This document shows, piece after piece, positions 18,836 through 27,769 of a stretch of DNA of 44,860 bases (the stretch's first letter is position 1; each line of letters begins with the position of its first letter). The notes beneath the pieces were generated by a model. That model was not told the origin of the DNA and made no database searches. It saw nothing but the letters and a program-made list of their open reading frames with translations. This stretch comes from an uncultured Prevotella sp. (GTDB lineage Bacteria; Bacteroidota; Bacteroidia; Bacteroidales; Bacteroidaceae): the NCBI GenBank assembly GCA_900544825.1, contig UQWP01000023.1, positions 1-44,860 on the forward strand. Reading direction: 5' to 3'. A program made the translations under genes and the position numbers.

Positions 18836-18865
18836 CAAAGATAAGCATTTTTCTCCACATGGCAA
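18836..18865 (-). promoter_or_regulatory. Transposase promoter
   Basis: Minus-strand TTG (18865-18863), 19 bases, then TATCTTTG (18843-18836), nine bases before the preferred start at 18826. This supports the shorter start and a Bacteroidota-adapted element. Confidence 0.5.
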
Positions 18866-19143
18866 AATCACGATTTACATCCCTTAACGCAGACTTTTGA
18901 CTTACGGGGAATGCAAAAACGCATCTCCTGGCAGATAATCTGTTGAAAGGCGATAATAGACAAAGGAGACATGTTGGAGGCATCATCGGAAAAGAACTCG
19001 TTAAATGAACTGTTTTAAACAGCCTACGTCCTCATCGACTCAATCATTAAAAAGTTTGTAATGATGAAGAAAATAAGCAAAATCAAGTTTATGCTTTATT
19101 AACGAGAAGTTTTCTATAGGGGTGCTGAGTAGTTACTAGGGAG

Positions 19144-19200
19144 AATTGCCATATAGCCGCAGTTTCCTAAAAAAAAGGTAGGTAAGGCTATATGGCAATT
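19144..19200 (-). terminator. Terminator-like inverted repeat after GH115
   Basis: AATTGCCATATAGCC (19144-19158) is perfectly repeated in inverse at 19186-19200, with a 27-base loop, about 50 bases after the GH115 stop. The IS66 target duplication shares its last base (19144) with this arm, so the insertion landed exactly at the foot of the hairpin. Confidence 0.6.
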
Positions 19201-19251
19201 CCAAACGGAGTGGTGTGCTCCTTTCTTTCTATAAGTTAAGGACTCTTGGCG

Positions 19252-21807
19252 CTATCTGTTTTTCGTTGTTATATCCACAGGAAAAAGATAGAACTTTCTC
19301 TTATGGTCGTAATCAATCATCCATTGGTCTATGAGGATGTGATTGTCCAATGCTTTGATAATTAGCGTGTGTTGCCCTTTTTTCAGACCATCTAGTTTCA
19401 ATTCTCTTATAGTTTGTCCACGAAGTACATTGAGTTTCCAACGTTCAGAGCGGAATGGTTCTTTTAGATTGTATATTGTTGGCTCTGCTCCATCTACACT
19501 TATGGAGAAACGTAGTTCACCCTTGTCGTTCGGTTGCGTAGGTATTAGGGCTACACGCAGTATGGCGTTGCTGTCCTTGGTGGTTGTAAAAGAATATTTT
19601 AAGTGTCCATTCTTGGCTAGAGCAACAGCATTCATGCTATGTCCTAACATCTGAACTACTTCCGTTCCTGCTGATGCCTCTTGATATTCACAGGCGTTGT
19701 GTGCAATGGAACCCTCCGTATTCAAAGGATGTACTTTTGTGCCGCATGTCTTCTGTAGCCATTCTTTTACTTGCGAATCGGTTAGCAAGGTTGGAACATT
19801 TGGCGCAGCGAATACAGGCAATTCGCGAGGGCGCATATTCATAGAGTATAGCCATTTGCCATTAGACATCTTTTTGTTGTAATAATTTGTCAAGTCGATA
19901 ATCTCTTGATATGCTTTTTGGCTTTGTGCCACCGCATGATAGGCAATCTTGTAGTTGTCCCTCATTTCTGCTTTGGCACTTCCATTCGCAAGGTTGCGAG
20001 CTTTTTGTGCCCATAAAATTTTGCGGGCATGTGCTTCCGCAGCCAATACTGGGTATTCTATTGCTGCAAAATAAGCGTCTTTCAGCTTAGGACGAATGGC
20101 TTGTTCTAGTTCTTTCACTTGGGATGCAACAGCAGCATATCGCTCTAAATACCTGTCTAGTTCGTTGCCGAAGACTGATGTGGAAAACTCTGTGTTGCGG
20201 ACTGGTGTCAAGCCTCTGTCATACAATTTCTTATCAACTTCTACTTGGCTCCATCCCATAAATTCAGGGCGACGCTCTCCGCAGAGCTTATAAAACTCGT
20301 GCATGGCAGGAAAAAGCTTTTTACCTACTTCTTCACCAAATTGACGGCATAGCCATGCTTGGTAATGGTTATTGATGGTATTTGCTTTTACGCTGTTGAT
20401 GTTCCAAGCCATATCTAAAAATAGCTCCAAGTCATAGCCTGCAACTTTAGGGTCGTGTACGTTTACAAGCCAAATTTTACGTGCATTATGGTCATAGGCT
20501 GTTTTCATCTCATTGTAAATCAAACCTGGTTGAGTTGTTGTCAGCCAAAGGTGGTCGTGGGGTCTTCCCCAATAACTCAAGTGATAGTAGATGCCGCTTC
20601 CTCCAGATCGTTTTTGTTCAGCTGCATCTGATAGGCGAGTCATGTAGCCGTAGTTGTCGTCACACCACATGAGTGTTACATAGTCAGGAACTTTCAGCCC
20701 CATGTTATAAATGTCTAGTACTTCCTTGTATGGAATGAAAATTTGGGTCTGCTTGCTGGTGGCTCCGAGGTACTTGCTGACAAGATATTGTTGGTCGTTG
20801 ATAACTTGTTGGAGTCCATCAAATTTTTCTTGCATGGTTTTTACTCCCTGCATACTTCCATCGTGGATGCCACGCATACCGATGGTTAGCAGGTTGCCAC
20901 CCTTGGAAAGCTTAACCTCCTTAAGTCGTTCTGCCCAATAGTTTTGTACTTGTTGCTTATTGGTGATGTAATTGAAAGAACCACGTTTTGTCTCATTCCA
21001 TTCTGCTAAGTTGTTGCGGAGTAAAGGCTCGCAGTGGGAAGAGCCGATAGCGATGCCACAACTGTCTGCAACCGCTTTTGCTCCTGGTATGTTAAAGAAA
21101 GCTTTTGTGCCCTCGTGCATCGCTGGCCAAATGGTATTTGCTCTTAATCGCATCAAAAGTTGAAAAATTTTTTTGTATGTCTGAATTCCGATTTTTCCAA
21201 ATTCTGCTTTTTCGTAATTCCCATAACTCCATGGACGAAGGCTCCAATCCTCATCATTGATAAATATACCACGATATTCTACCGAGGCTCCTTGAAGTGT
21301 TGTGAAACTTGAGTCGATAGTGAGCTGTTGTTTCTTTTCTGGTACGACGTCTCCCCACCATACCCATGGGTTTACACCTGCCAGGCGTGACAGTTCTAAC
21401 ACCCCATAGGCTGTTCCTCTTCCGTTAGTACCTATTATAACAATCTGGTCACCTACTATTAATATAAGGAAACCATCTGTTTGGCGATGAATCTCTTCTA
21501 CCTTGATACCTTGTTTTACCAGGCGCTGTTTGAGTGAGACTGATGCTTTGTCCAGCTCGATGATACGAATGTTTGCAGTCTTTTTATTGCTTTTTATTGC
21601 TTTCTTGCCTGTAACGGATTTTATGTCCCCTTCAAACATATCTAGGGCTATTTTTACGACAGGGTCAGTGCTTGTCTGCACAAAATAAGAAACAGCATGG
21701 TTGCCATCGTACCATATAATGTCCTTTGACTTTAAAGGAAGAAATGGTGATAGGAATGCTAGGATGACTAACATTTTACTTAAAGTTTGAACTTGTTTGA
21801 TTTTCAT
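19252..21807 (-). CDS. GH115 alpha-glucuronidase
   Basis: 851 residues, secreted (hydrophobic N-terminus to about residue 28). The GH115 core is recognised by GTAYGVLELSRLAGVNPWVWW, the GIFINDEDWSLRPWS segment, ANTIWPAMHEGTKAFF, MWCDDNYGYMTRL and YYHLSYWGRPHDHLWL; the C-terminal 150 residues form the usual beta-sandwich GH115_C region. The family removes (4-O-methyl-)glucuronic acid linked alpha-1,2 to xylose in xylan, and some members act on other glycans. It faces the same way as the regulator, separated from it by the IS66 insertion and a terminator-like repeat, and is divergent from the CE12-GH2 pair. Confidence 0.9.
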   Translation of the reverse strand: MKIKQVQTLSKMLVILAFLSPFLPLKSKDIIWYDGNHAVSYFVQTSTDPVVKIALDMFEGDIKSVTGKKAIKSNKKTANIRIIELDKASVSLKQRLVKQGIKVEEIHRQTDGFLILIVGDQIVIIGTNGRGTAYGVLELSRLAGVNPWVWWGDVVPEKKQQLTIDSSFTTLQGASVEYRGIFINDEDWSLRPWSYGNYEKAEFGKIGIQTYKKIFQLLMRLRANTIWPAMHEGTKAFFNIPGAKAVADSCGIAIGSSHCEPLLRNNLAEWNETKRGSFNYITNKQQVQNYWAERLKEVKLSKGGNLLTIGMRGIHDGSMQGVKTMQEKFDGLQQVINDQQYLVSKYLGATSKQTQIFIPYKEVLDIYNMGLKVPDYVTLMWCDDNYGYMTRLSDAAEQKRSGGSGIYYHLSYWGRPHDHLWLTTTQPGLIYNEMKTAYDHNARKIWLVNVHDPKVAGYDLELFLDMAWNINSVKANTINNHYQAWLCRQFGEEVGKKLFPAMHEFYKLCGERRPEFMGWSQVEVDKKLYDRGLTPVRNTEFSTSVFGNELDRYLERYAAVASQVKELEQAIRPKLKDAYFAAIEYPVLAAEAHARKILWAQKARNLANGSAKAEMRDNYKIAYHAVAQSQKAYQEIIDLTNYYNKKMSNGKWLYSMNMRPRELPVFAAPNVPTLLTDSQVKEWLQKTCGTKVHPLNTEGSIAHNACEYQEASAGTEVVQMLGHSMNAVALAKNGHLKYSFTTTKDSNAILRVALIPTQPNDKGELRFSISVDGAEPTIYNLKEPFRSERWKLNVLRGQTIRELKLDGLKKGQHTLIIKALDNHILIDQWMIDYDHKRKFYLFPVDITTKNR

Positions 21808-21847
21808 TGTTTTTGTGTTTTTGTTAATGCGTTGTTTTATTTTGCTG

Positions 21848-21855
21848 CAAAATTA
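21848..21855 (-). promoter_or_regulatory. -7 box for GH115
   Basis: Minus-strand TAATTTTG, 40 bases before the GH115 start. No good -33 element is seen at standard spacing, suggesting activator dependence. Confidence 0.4.
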
Positions 21856-22034
21856 CAAAGCAAACTGTTTTGTTGGTCTGACTGTATGTACGATTGTTAG
21901 TATATTTGTACGCCCAATTATAATTTCTTGTTGTTTTATGAAGAAAGACTTAAGGTACTATGGAAGGTTGCTATAAAAATGGTACAAAAACAATGATTGT
22001 GAACAATTTTTATATAAGAAGGACAAAAAGCAAG

Positions 22035-22064
22035 GTTGATTTCGTTTTTTTTGAGGTAATTTTG
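22035..22064 (+). promoter_or_regulatory. Promoter of the CE12-GH2 unit
   Basis: GTTG (22035-22038), 18 bases, TAATTTTG (22057-22064), 53 bases before the CE12 start. Same spacing and -33 sequence as the susC promoter. Confidence 0.55.
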
Positions 22065-22117
22065 CAACAGATTTATAAAATAACTAATTATATAAGTAAT
22101 CATAACCAACTATCAAT

Positions 22118-23374
22118 ATGAAAACAAATCATTTTTTATTTGCAAGTCTGTTGCTGTTGGCATCTACGGTGAAAGCTCATGCCCAGAGTTATGTTATCGA
22201 CTTGACCAAGAATCAGCCTACTTATTCTGCAGAGAATGGCAATGGCTATGACATCGTGGCAGTTCCTAAGGCGAAGAGCAATGCTCCTTTCTTCTACTCA
22301 GTCAAGGTAGCCGATGGTAATTATAAGGTGACCGTTGTGCTTGGCTCGAAGAAGAAAGCGGGCAAGACTGTGGTGCGTGCCGAGAACAGAAGATTGATGC
22401 TCGATGAGGTAGCTACCAAAAAAGGTGAGTTCAAAACTTATTCTTTCATAGTCAACAAGCGTAGCCCGTATATCAATGAAAAGATGAACGTGAGAATCAA
22501 GCCTCGCGAGAAAGACTACTTCACTTGGGATGAGAAGTTGACCTTGGAATTTACTGGTGCAGCTCCTGCCGTGAAGAGTATCAAGGTGGAGCCGGCTTCT
22601 GCTGAGACCACTACCGTTTTCCTCTGCGGCAATTCTACCGTGGTTGATCAGTTTACTGAACCTTACGCTTCTTGGGGGCAGATGGTAACTCGTTGGTTTG
22701 GTCCTGAGGTCGCCATCTCCAATCATGCGGAGAGTGGTTTGACGGCAGGCTCATTCTTGGCTTCCAATCGCCTCTACAAGGTGTTGGCGATGATGAAGGA
22801 GGGCGATTATGTCATCTGTGAGTTCGGACACAACGACCAGAAGGAGAAGTCTGCGGGCAGTGGCGCTTGGTATAACTTCTCGTTTAATCTGAAGAAGTTT
22901 GTCGACGAGGTGCGCAAGAAGAGTGGCAACATCATCTTCGTAACTCCTACACAGCGTCGTCGTTTCGATGATGCCACTCATAGTAAGATTCAAGAGACTC
23001 ATGGAGATTATCCTGATGCGATGCGTATGGTGGCAAAGCGTGAGGGCGTGCCTGTCATCGAATTGCACGATATGACCCGTACTTTCTTCGAAACGCTTGG
23101 TTATGAAAATAGTACAAAGGCATTGGTACATTATCCTGCCAATACCTTCCCTAATCAGCCTAAGGCTCTTGCCGACAATACTCATTTCAATCCATACGGC
23201 GCTTACGAGGTGTCTAAGATGGTGGTGATGGGCATGAAGCAGCTCAACCTGCCTATCGTGAAATACCTACGCTCTGACTGGAAGGACTACAATCCAGCCA
23301 AGCCCGATGACTTCAATAAGTTCGTTTGGTATTCATCAGTGAAGCAGGATACGGCCAAGCCAGATGGTAATTAA
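22118..23374 (+). CDS. CE12-like SGNH acetylesterase with N-terminal beta-sandwich
   Basis: 418 residues. Signal peptide (1-22, ending V-K-A-H-A), then an N-terminal domain (about 25-150) like the galactose-binding-type modules joined to CE12 enzymes, then the SGNH hydrolase: block I VFLCGNSTVVDQ with the nucleophile Ser near 172, block II with Gly in SNHAESGLT, block III EFGHNDQ near 237, and block V DNTHFNPYG near 353 with the catalytic Asp and His. CE12 enzymes remove acetyl groups from rhamnogalacturonan, pectin or xylan. GH2 follows after 34 bases on the same transcript. Confidence 0.85.
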   Translation: MKTNHFLFASLLLLASTVKAHAQSYVIDLTKNQPTYSAENGNGYDIVAVPKAKSNAPFFYSVKVADGNYKVTVVLGSKKKAGKTVVRAENRRLMLDEVATKKGEFKTYSFIVNKRSPYINEKMNVRIKPREKDYFTWDEKLTLEFTGAAPAVKSIKVEPASAETTTVFLCGNSTVVDQFTEPYASWGQMVTRWFGPEVAISNHAESGLTAGSFLASNRLYKVLAMMKEGDYVICEFGHNDQKEKSAGSGAWYNFSFNLKKFVDEVRKKSGNIIFVTPTQRRRFDDATHSKIQETHGDYPDAMRMVAKREGVPVIELHDMTRTFFETLGYENSTKALVHYPANTFPNQPKALADNTHFNPYGAYEVSKMVVMGMKQLNLPIVKYLRSDWKDYNPAKPDDFNKFVWYSSVKQDTAKPDGN

Positions 23375-23408
23375 TTAAGAATTAAAAAATAAAAATTGAA
23401 AATTAGAA

Positions 23409-25871
23409 ATGACGAATTCAAAAGTACTCTTCGCCTCGCTTTTGATGGCGAGCATGGCTTTGCCTATGTCTAGCCTTGCAGCGGTGCGTGATACAATCAA
23501 TATAGATAAGGGCTGGCAATTTCATCGTGGTGATGTCAGCAATATCGCAAGTTTGAAAGAGTCCAAGGGGAGTGATGAGGTGGTGAATCTGCCTCACGAC
23601 TTCTTGATAGGGCAAGACTGGGTGGCTCCGGATGCCAGCGAGCGTCCTGATAATAGTGATGCGGGCAGCAATGTGCGCAGCCGTTTGAGTTCTCGTGGAT
23701 TCAAGGAGATGGGCATCGGCTGGTATCGTTATGAACTCACTCCGAATGAGGAATGGAGGGACAAGCGCATCGTGCTCGACTTCCAGGGCATCATGCTCGT
23801 GGGCGATGTCTATCTCAATGGCAAGCGTATTGGTGGCACCGATTATGGTTATCTAGGATTCGACCTTGATTTGAGCAAACTCTTGAAATGGGGACAGGTG
23901 AATGAAATCGCCGTGAAGGCGGATACTCGTAACCCGAATAACTCTCGCTGGTACACAGGGGCTGGCCTTTACCGTGATGTCAACCTCATCGTGACCGACA
24001 AGAATCTCTTCTTCCCTCGTCATCCACTCTACATCCGTACGGAGAATAACAAGGAGGTGAAAATTCAGGCAAATATCATCAACCAGCAAAAGGTGGCTAA
24101 GGGACAGGGCAAGGCTGTTATCCCTGTGCAGGTTCGCATCCTCGATGCCGATGGCAAGGTGGTTGCTGAGCAGAAGAGCAATATCGATTTCAATGCCAAG
24201 TGGAGAGACCGAGAGTATGAATTGCCTGGTGTCAAACTAGATAATGCTAAGCTCTGGTCTTGTGATACACCTTATCTATATACGGCAGAGGTGACGCTTT
24301 TTGACAATGACGGCCATGTAGCTGACCAAATCAAGGAACCATTCGGCGTTCGCACCATTGAGATGAATCCTCAGAAGGGCTTGTTGGTTAATGGCAAGAA
24401 GGTTCTGTTGAAGGGCTATGCCAATCATCATACGCTTGGTGCCCTCGGTGCTGCCGCTTATCCTCGTGCCATCGAGAAGCGATTGAAGCTGATGAAGGAG
24501 TTTGGCATGAATCATGTGCGCACTTCGCATAACCCTTATAGCGAGGACTTCCTCAAAATTTGCGACCGACTCGGTATCTTGGTGGTGGATGAACTTTACG
24601 ATAAGTGGCTCACGCAGTATGCCGGTGGCAGAGTGGAGTGGGAGAGCCTTTGGCAGAAGGACATCCCTGAATGGGTGAAGCGTGATCGCAACCATCCTTC
24701 AGTTATCCTTTGGAGCTTGGGCAATGAGTTGCAGCAGTACAGCAACCTGCCTTTCAACGACTGGGGTGTGACTGCCTATAAGTTGCAGAAGGAATTATTG
24801 CATCGTTATGATAATACTCGTCTCACCACGGTTGCCATGCATCCTCGTTATCGCAATCTTGAAACCGATAGCATCCCTGCCGACTTGGCGGTGGCTACAG
24901 AGGTTAACTCCTATAACTATCGCTATATGTATTTCCCTGGTGATATGAAACGCTATCCAGAGAAAACGTTCTATCAGAGTGAGGCTAGTACGGCAGCGAT
25001 GGGTCCCAACTTCTATGAGATGGACCGTGACAAGGTGCTAGGGCTGGCTTATTGGGGTTCCATCGACTATCTTGGCGAGAGCATGGGATGGCCTGTGAAG
25101 GGATGGAACCAGGGTGTATTCGACTTATCTCTTCAACCTAAGCCTGATGCTTACTTTGTGAAGAGTATGTTCAGCGATGAGCCAACCGTGCATATCGGTG
25201 TCATCGAGAAGGCGGGCGGCAACGTGCAGTGGAATGGTATCAATGTGTCGGCTGGCAAATTGTCGGAGAATTGGAATCGTGAGGCTGGCGAGAAAGTGTC
25301 GCTCTATACCTATACCAATGCCGATGAGGTGGAACTCTTCCTCAATGGCAAGAGCCTCGGTGTGAAGAAGAACTCTGAAGATCCTAAGTTGAGAGCTCGC
25401 ATCAAGTGGGACAACATCGCTTATGCTCCTGGTTCCTTGGTGGCTGTAGCCAAGAAGGATGGAAAGGTGGTGGCTCGCCATCAGATTGAGACCACTGGCG
25501 AGGCGGTAGCCTTGAAGTTGGTGCCTGATGTGGAGACTTGGCATGCAGATGGACAAGACTTGTTGCACGTTCGCATTTATGCCGTTGATAAGAAGGGTAG
25601 AAGAGTGGTAAGTCCTCAGGATAAGAAGGCCTTCGATAAGTTGACTTTCACCGTGAAGGGTGCTGCCGATATCGTGGCAGTGGATAATGGAAACATTGCC
25701 TCTGATGAACTCCATATCGGAAAGACCCAGTTGGAGAAGACCATCCAGCGCGCCCTCTTCCAAGGTTCAGCCCTCGTGATATTGCGAGCAAGTGACAAGG
25801 CAGGAAAGGTTGAACTAAATGTTGTTGGCGATAGCTTAAAATCGAAGAAGGTGGTATTGAATACCAAATAA
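23409..25871 (+). CDS. GH2 glycoside hydrolase (beta-galactosidase-like)
   Basis: 820 residues with a signal peptide ending near residue 25 (M-S-S-L-A-A). Order: GH2 sugar-binding domain (WQFHRGD start, NHDFLIG-type segment, about 30-215), immunoglobulin-like domain, TIM-barrel with acid/base Glu in WSLGNEL (about 438) and nucleophile Glu in YQSEAS (about 524), then DUF4982-like and further beta domains. GH2 covers beta-galactosidase, beta-glucuronidase, beta-mannosidase and other activities, and the motif set does not settle the sugar. Cotranscribed with the CE12 gene and closed by a hairpin at 25897. Confidence 0.9.
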   Translation: MTNSKVLFASLLMASMALPMSSLAAVRDTINIDKGWQFHRGDVSNIASLKESKGSDEVVNLPHDFLIGQDWVAPDASERPDNSDAGSNVRSRLSSRGFKEMGIGWYRYELTPNEEWRDKRIVLDFQGIMLVGDVYLNGKRIGGTDYGYLGFDLDLSKLLKWGQVNEIAVKADTRNPNNSRWYTGAGLYRDVNLIVTDKNLFFPRHPLYIRTENNKEVKIQANIINQQKVAKGQGKAVIPVQVRILDADGKVVAEQKSNIDFNAKWRDREYELPGVKLDNAKLWSCDTPYLYTAEVTLFDNDGHVADQIKEPFGVRTIEMNPQKGLLVNGKKVLLKGYANHHTLGALGAAAYPRAIEKRLKLMKEFGMNHVRTSHNPYSEDFLKICDRLGILVVDELYDKWLTQYAGGRVEWESLWQKDIPEWVKRDRNHPSVILWSLGNELQQYSNLPFNDWGVTAYKLQKELLHRYDNTRLTTVAMHPRYRNLETDSIPADLAVATEVNSYNYRYMYFPGDMKRYPEKTFYQSEASTAAMGPNFYEMDRDKVLGLAYWGSIDYLGESMGWPVKGWNQGVFDLSLQPKPDAYFVKSMFSDEPTVHIGVIEKAGGNVQWNGINVSAGKLSENWNREAGEKVSLYTYTNADEVELFLNGKSLGVKKNSEDPKLRARIKWDNIAYAPGSLVAVAKKDGKVVARHQIETTGEAVALKLVPDVETWHADGQDLLHVRIYAVDKKGRRVVSPQDKKAFDKLTFTVKGAADIVAVDNGNIASDELHIGKTQLEKTIQRALFQGSALVILRASDKAGKVELNVVGDSLKSKKVVLNTK

Positions 25872-25896
25872 TAAGCAACCCATAAAAGATATAAAG

Positions 25897-25931
25897 AAGG
25901 TCCTGTGGCGTAAAAGTCACTGGGCCTTTTT
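25897..25931 (+). terminator. Terminator of the CE12-GH2 unit
   Basis: AAGGTCCTGTG (25897-25907) pairs, with a wobble and one mismatch, with CACTGGGCCTT (25918-25928), followed by T's. Confidence 0.6.
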
Positions 25932-25953
25932 AAAGTTTTATGTATGAATAAAA

Positions 25954-25997
25954 AAAGGCTAGGTTCCCGATTTTGGAAAACCTAGCCTTTATTTTTT
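25954..25997. terminator. Second copy of the AAAGGCTAGGTT terminator
   Basis: AAAGGCTAGGTTCCC (25954-25968) against GGAAAACCTAGCCTTT (25975-25990), with T's to the right and A's to the left, so it can stop transcripts from both GH2 and the convergent phosphatase gene. The left arm equals that of the terminator at 6257-6271. Confidence 0.8.
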
Positions 25998-26011
25998 TGC
26001 ATTTACTTTAT

Positions 26012-27622
26012 TTAAAATATCGGTGTGCCGATGCAGCCGTTAGGTGCCTGAATATGCAGCATCGCGCAAACGGTAGCGGCAATATCCGTCATATAGTGAG
26101 GCTGGGCACTTTCGCCATGCTGGATGCCCCAACCCATAAACAGGCAAGGAATATGGATATCGTATGGGTTCCATGCTCCGTGGCTGGTTCCCTTGCCGTT
26201 GCCGTATTCATAGTGGGCTGGCTTCAGTACAATCTGGACGCTACCGCTGCACTCACGGTTGTAACCGTTGATGGCACGGAACTTCAGTTCTTCTGGAATG
26301 CTCTCTGTAGAGGTCTTCTCCATGTCGAAGGCATAGTGCACATCCTTGTCTTTCTTCAGTCTATCTACCACCGCCTGCTTGATAGCTGCATAATCCAGAC
26401 CGAGTTCCTCGATGGTGTTGGTATTGAAGAATACTTGATAGTTCATAATGGTCTTCACGAGGTCCTTGTCGGTATTGAACTTAGCCTTCAGAAGCTGGTT
26501 CAGTTCTTCTACCAATCCCTTCTTGTTCCAGATGCCGGCAGGGATTCGCTGGTCTTGCAGGAAGGTAGCGTTGTTCACACCTCCATGGTCGGCGGTGAGG
26601 AAGGTGAGATAATTTCCCTTGCCCACGGTCTGGTCGAGATAAGCGAAGAAATCAGCCAAAGCCTTATCAAGTCGGAGATAGCAGTCTTCTGTTTCGATGG
26701 CATTCACACCCACCTGATGACCGATGTAATCGGTGCTTGAACAGCTGATGGTCAGCAGGTCAGTATCTGTGTTTCTACCCAGGTTCTCGCCCGCAATGGC
26801 AGCCTTGGCAATATCGAAGGTAAGATTGCAGCCGAATGGGGTATTGCGGAGAATCTTGTAGCCATGCTTTTTATATAAGGTAGGCAGATCAAGTGGCAGT
26901 ACCGCCTTCTCGCCATCAGCGATTCCGTTCTCATAGTTGTTGTCATCGCTGGTACTTTCCTTATAGGAATTGATAGGGTAGAGCGTCTCCCATTTCTGTG
27001 AAAGATACTTGTGTGGTAGTTTCTGCTTGTTGAACTTGTTCACCCACTCTGGCAGTTTTTCCATATAGAAGGTGCTGGTGATGAATTTGCCCGATTTATC
27101 ATCAAACCAGTATGCGCCATTGGCGTGATGACCTGCAGGGAGGATGGAAGCTCTGTCTTTCAAGGCTACACCAATCACCTTAGAGCGGTTGTTGGTAGCC
27201 AGACGGAGTTCATCACCGATGGTAGTTACCCACAGATTGCGAGGCGACATCTTGCCCGCCTTGCTATCGGAGCCTACTGGATTAACAGTATCATCAGCAG
27301 TACAGTTCACAACCTTTCCATCTTTTACGAAGTTATTGCCTGCGATACCATGGATGGAAGGAACGGATCCTGTCCAGATAGAAGAGTGACCGATGGCTGT
27401 AACCGAAGGGATATAAGGAATCTTGCAGTTTTCCACGCTGAATCCTTCGCCGAGCATTCTCTTGAATCCGCCTTCGCCGTAGCGGGCGTAGTAGCGATAG
27501 AGGTAGTCCCATCGCATCTGGTCGATCACGATGCCTACAACTAGTTTAGGTCGTTGAGGCTGAGCCTGTGCGATGCTGCAGAAGCAGCAGAGCACGAAGA
27601 TGAGTTTAAAAATCTTATTCAT
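26012..27622 (-). CDS. PafA-like alkaline phosphatase (type I phosphodiesterase/NPP fold)
   Basis: 536 residues with a signal peptide (cleavage near A20). The alkaline-phosphatase-superfamily core shows the first metal ligand in VVGIVIDQMRWD (Asp34), the nucleophile Thr75 in P-S-V-T-A-I-G-H, then TGSVPSIHGI; later metal ligands are in SSTDYIGHQVG and LTADHGG. This resembles PafA, the periplasmic calcium-induced phosphatase of Bacteroidota that releases phosphate from sugar phosphates. It is transcribed alone; a TTG-20-TATCTTTG promoter lies upstream. I see no functional link to the neighbouring glycan genes. Confidence 0.88.
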   Translation of the reverse strand: MNKIFKLIFVLCCFCSIAQAQPQRPKLVVGIVIDQMRWDYLYRYYARYGEGGFKRMLGEGFSVENCKIPYIPSVTAIGHSSIWTGSVPSIHGIAGNNFVKDGKVVNCTADDTVNPVGSDSKAGKMSPRNLWVTTIGDELRLATNNRSKVIGVALKDRASILPAGHHANGAYWFDDKSGKFITSTFYMEKLPEWVNKFNKQKLPHKYLSQKWETLYPINSYKESTSDDNNYENGIADGEKAVLPLDLPTLYKKHGYKILRNTPFGCNLTFDIAKAAIAGENLGRNTDTDLLTISCSSTDYIGHQVGVNAIETEDCYLRLDKALADFFAYLDQTVGKGNYLTFLTADHGGVNNATFLQDQRIPAGIWNKKGLVEELNQLLKAKFNTDKDLVKTIMNYQVFFNTNTIEELGLDYAAIKQAVVDRLKKDKDVHYAFDMEKTSTESIPEELKFRAINGYNRECSGSVQIVLKPAHYEYGNGKGTSHGAWNPYDIHIPCLFMGWGIQHGESAQPHYMTDIAATVCAMLHIQAPNGCIGTPIF

Positions 27623-27715
27623 TGTATCTTGTTTTTTGTTATCTTTCTATTTCTCCACATATTGTTTGATACATCTATATCTGATATAGCCTGTAATATG
27701 TTTTAAATACGCTTG

Positions 27716-27746
27716 CAAAGATACAATATATTTTGGGATAAAACAA
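27716..27746 (-). promoter_or_regulatory. Promoter of the phosphatase gene
   Basis: Minus-strand TTG (27746-27744), 20 bases, TATCTTTG (27723-27716); the start codon is about 94 bases downstream. Confidence 0.6.
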
Positions 27747-27769
27747 TAAAAACAGAAGAAAAAGATGAT

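Larger units (their letters stand above)
17305..19144. mobile_element. IS66-family insertion sequence with perfect target duplication
   Basis: The element proper runs 17313-19136 (1824 bases). Its ends are perfect 21-base inverted repeats, 17313-17333 and 19116-19136, starting GTAACTACTCAGCACC; a GTAA start is typical of IS66. An identical 8-base direct repeat TAGGGAGA (17305-17312 and 19137-19144) is the target duplication, the size known for IS66. It encodes one transposase and no tnpA or tnpB, as in the ISBst12-like subgroup. The stretch 18827-19136 inside the right end holds only a 34-codon minus-strand frame (18868-18972) of doubtful meaning. Perfect ends and duplication imply a recent, potentially active insertion. 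Confidence 0.95.
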
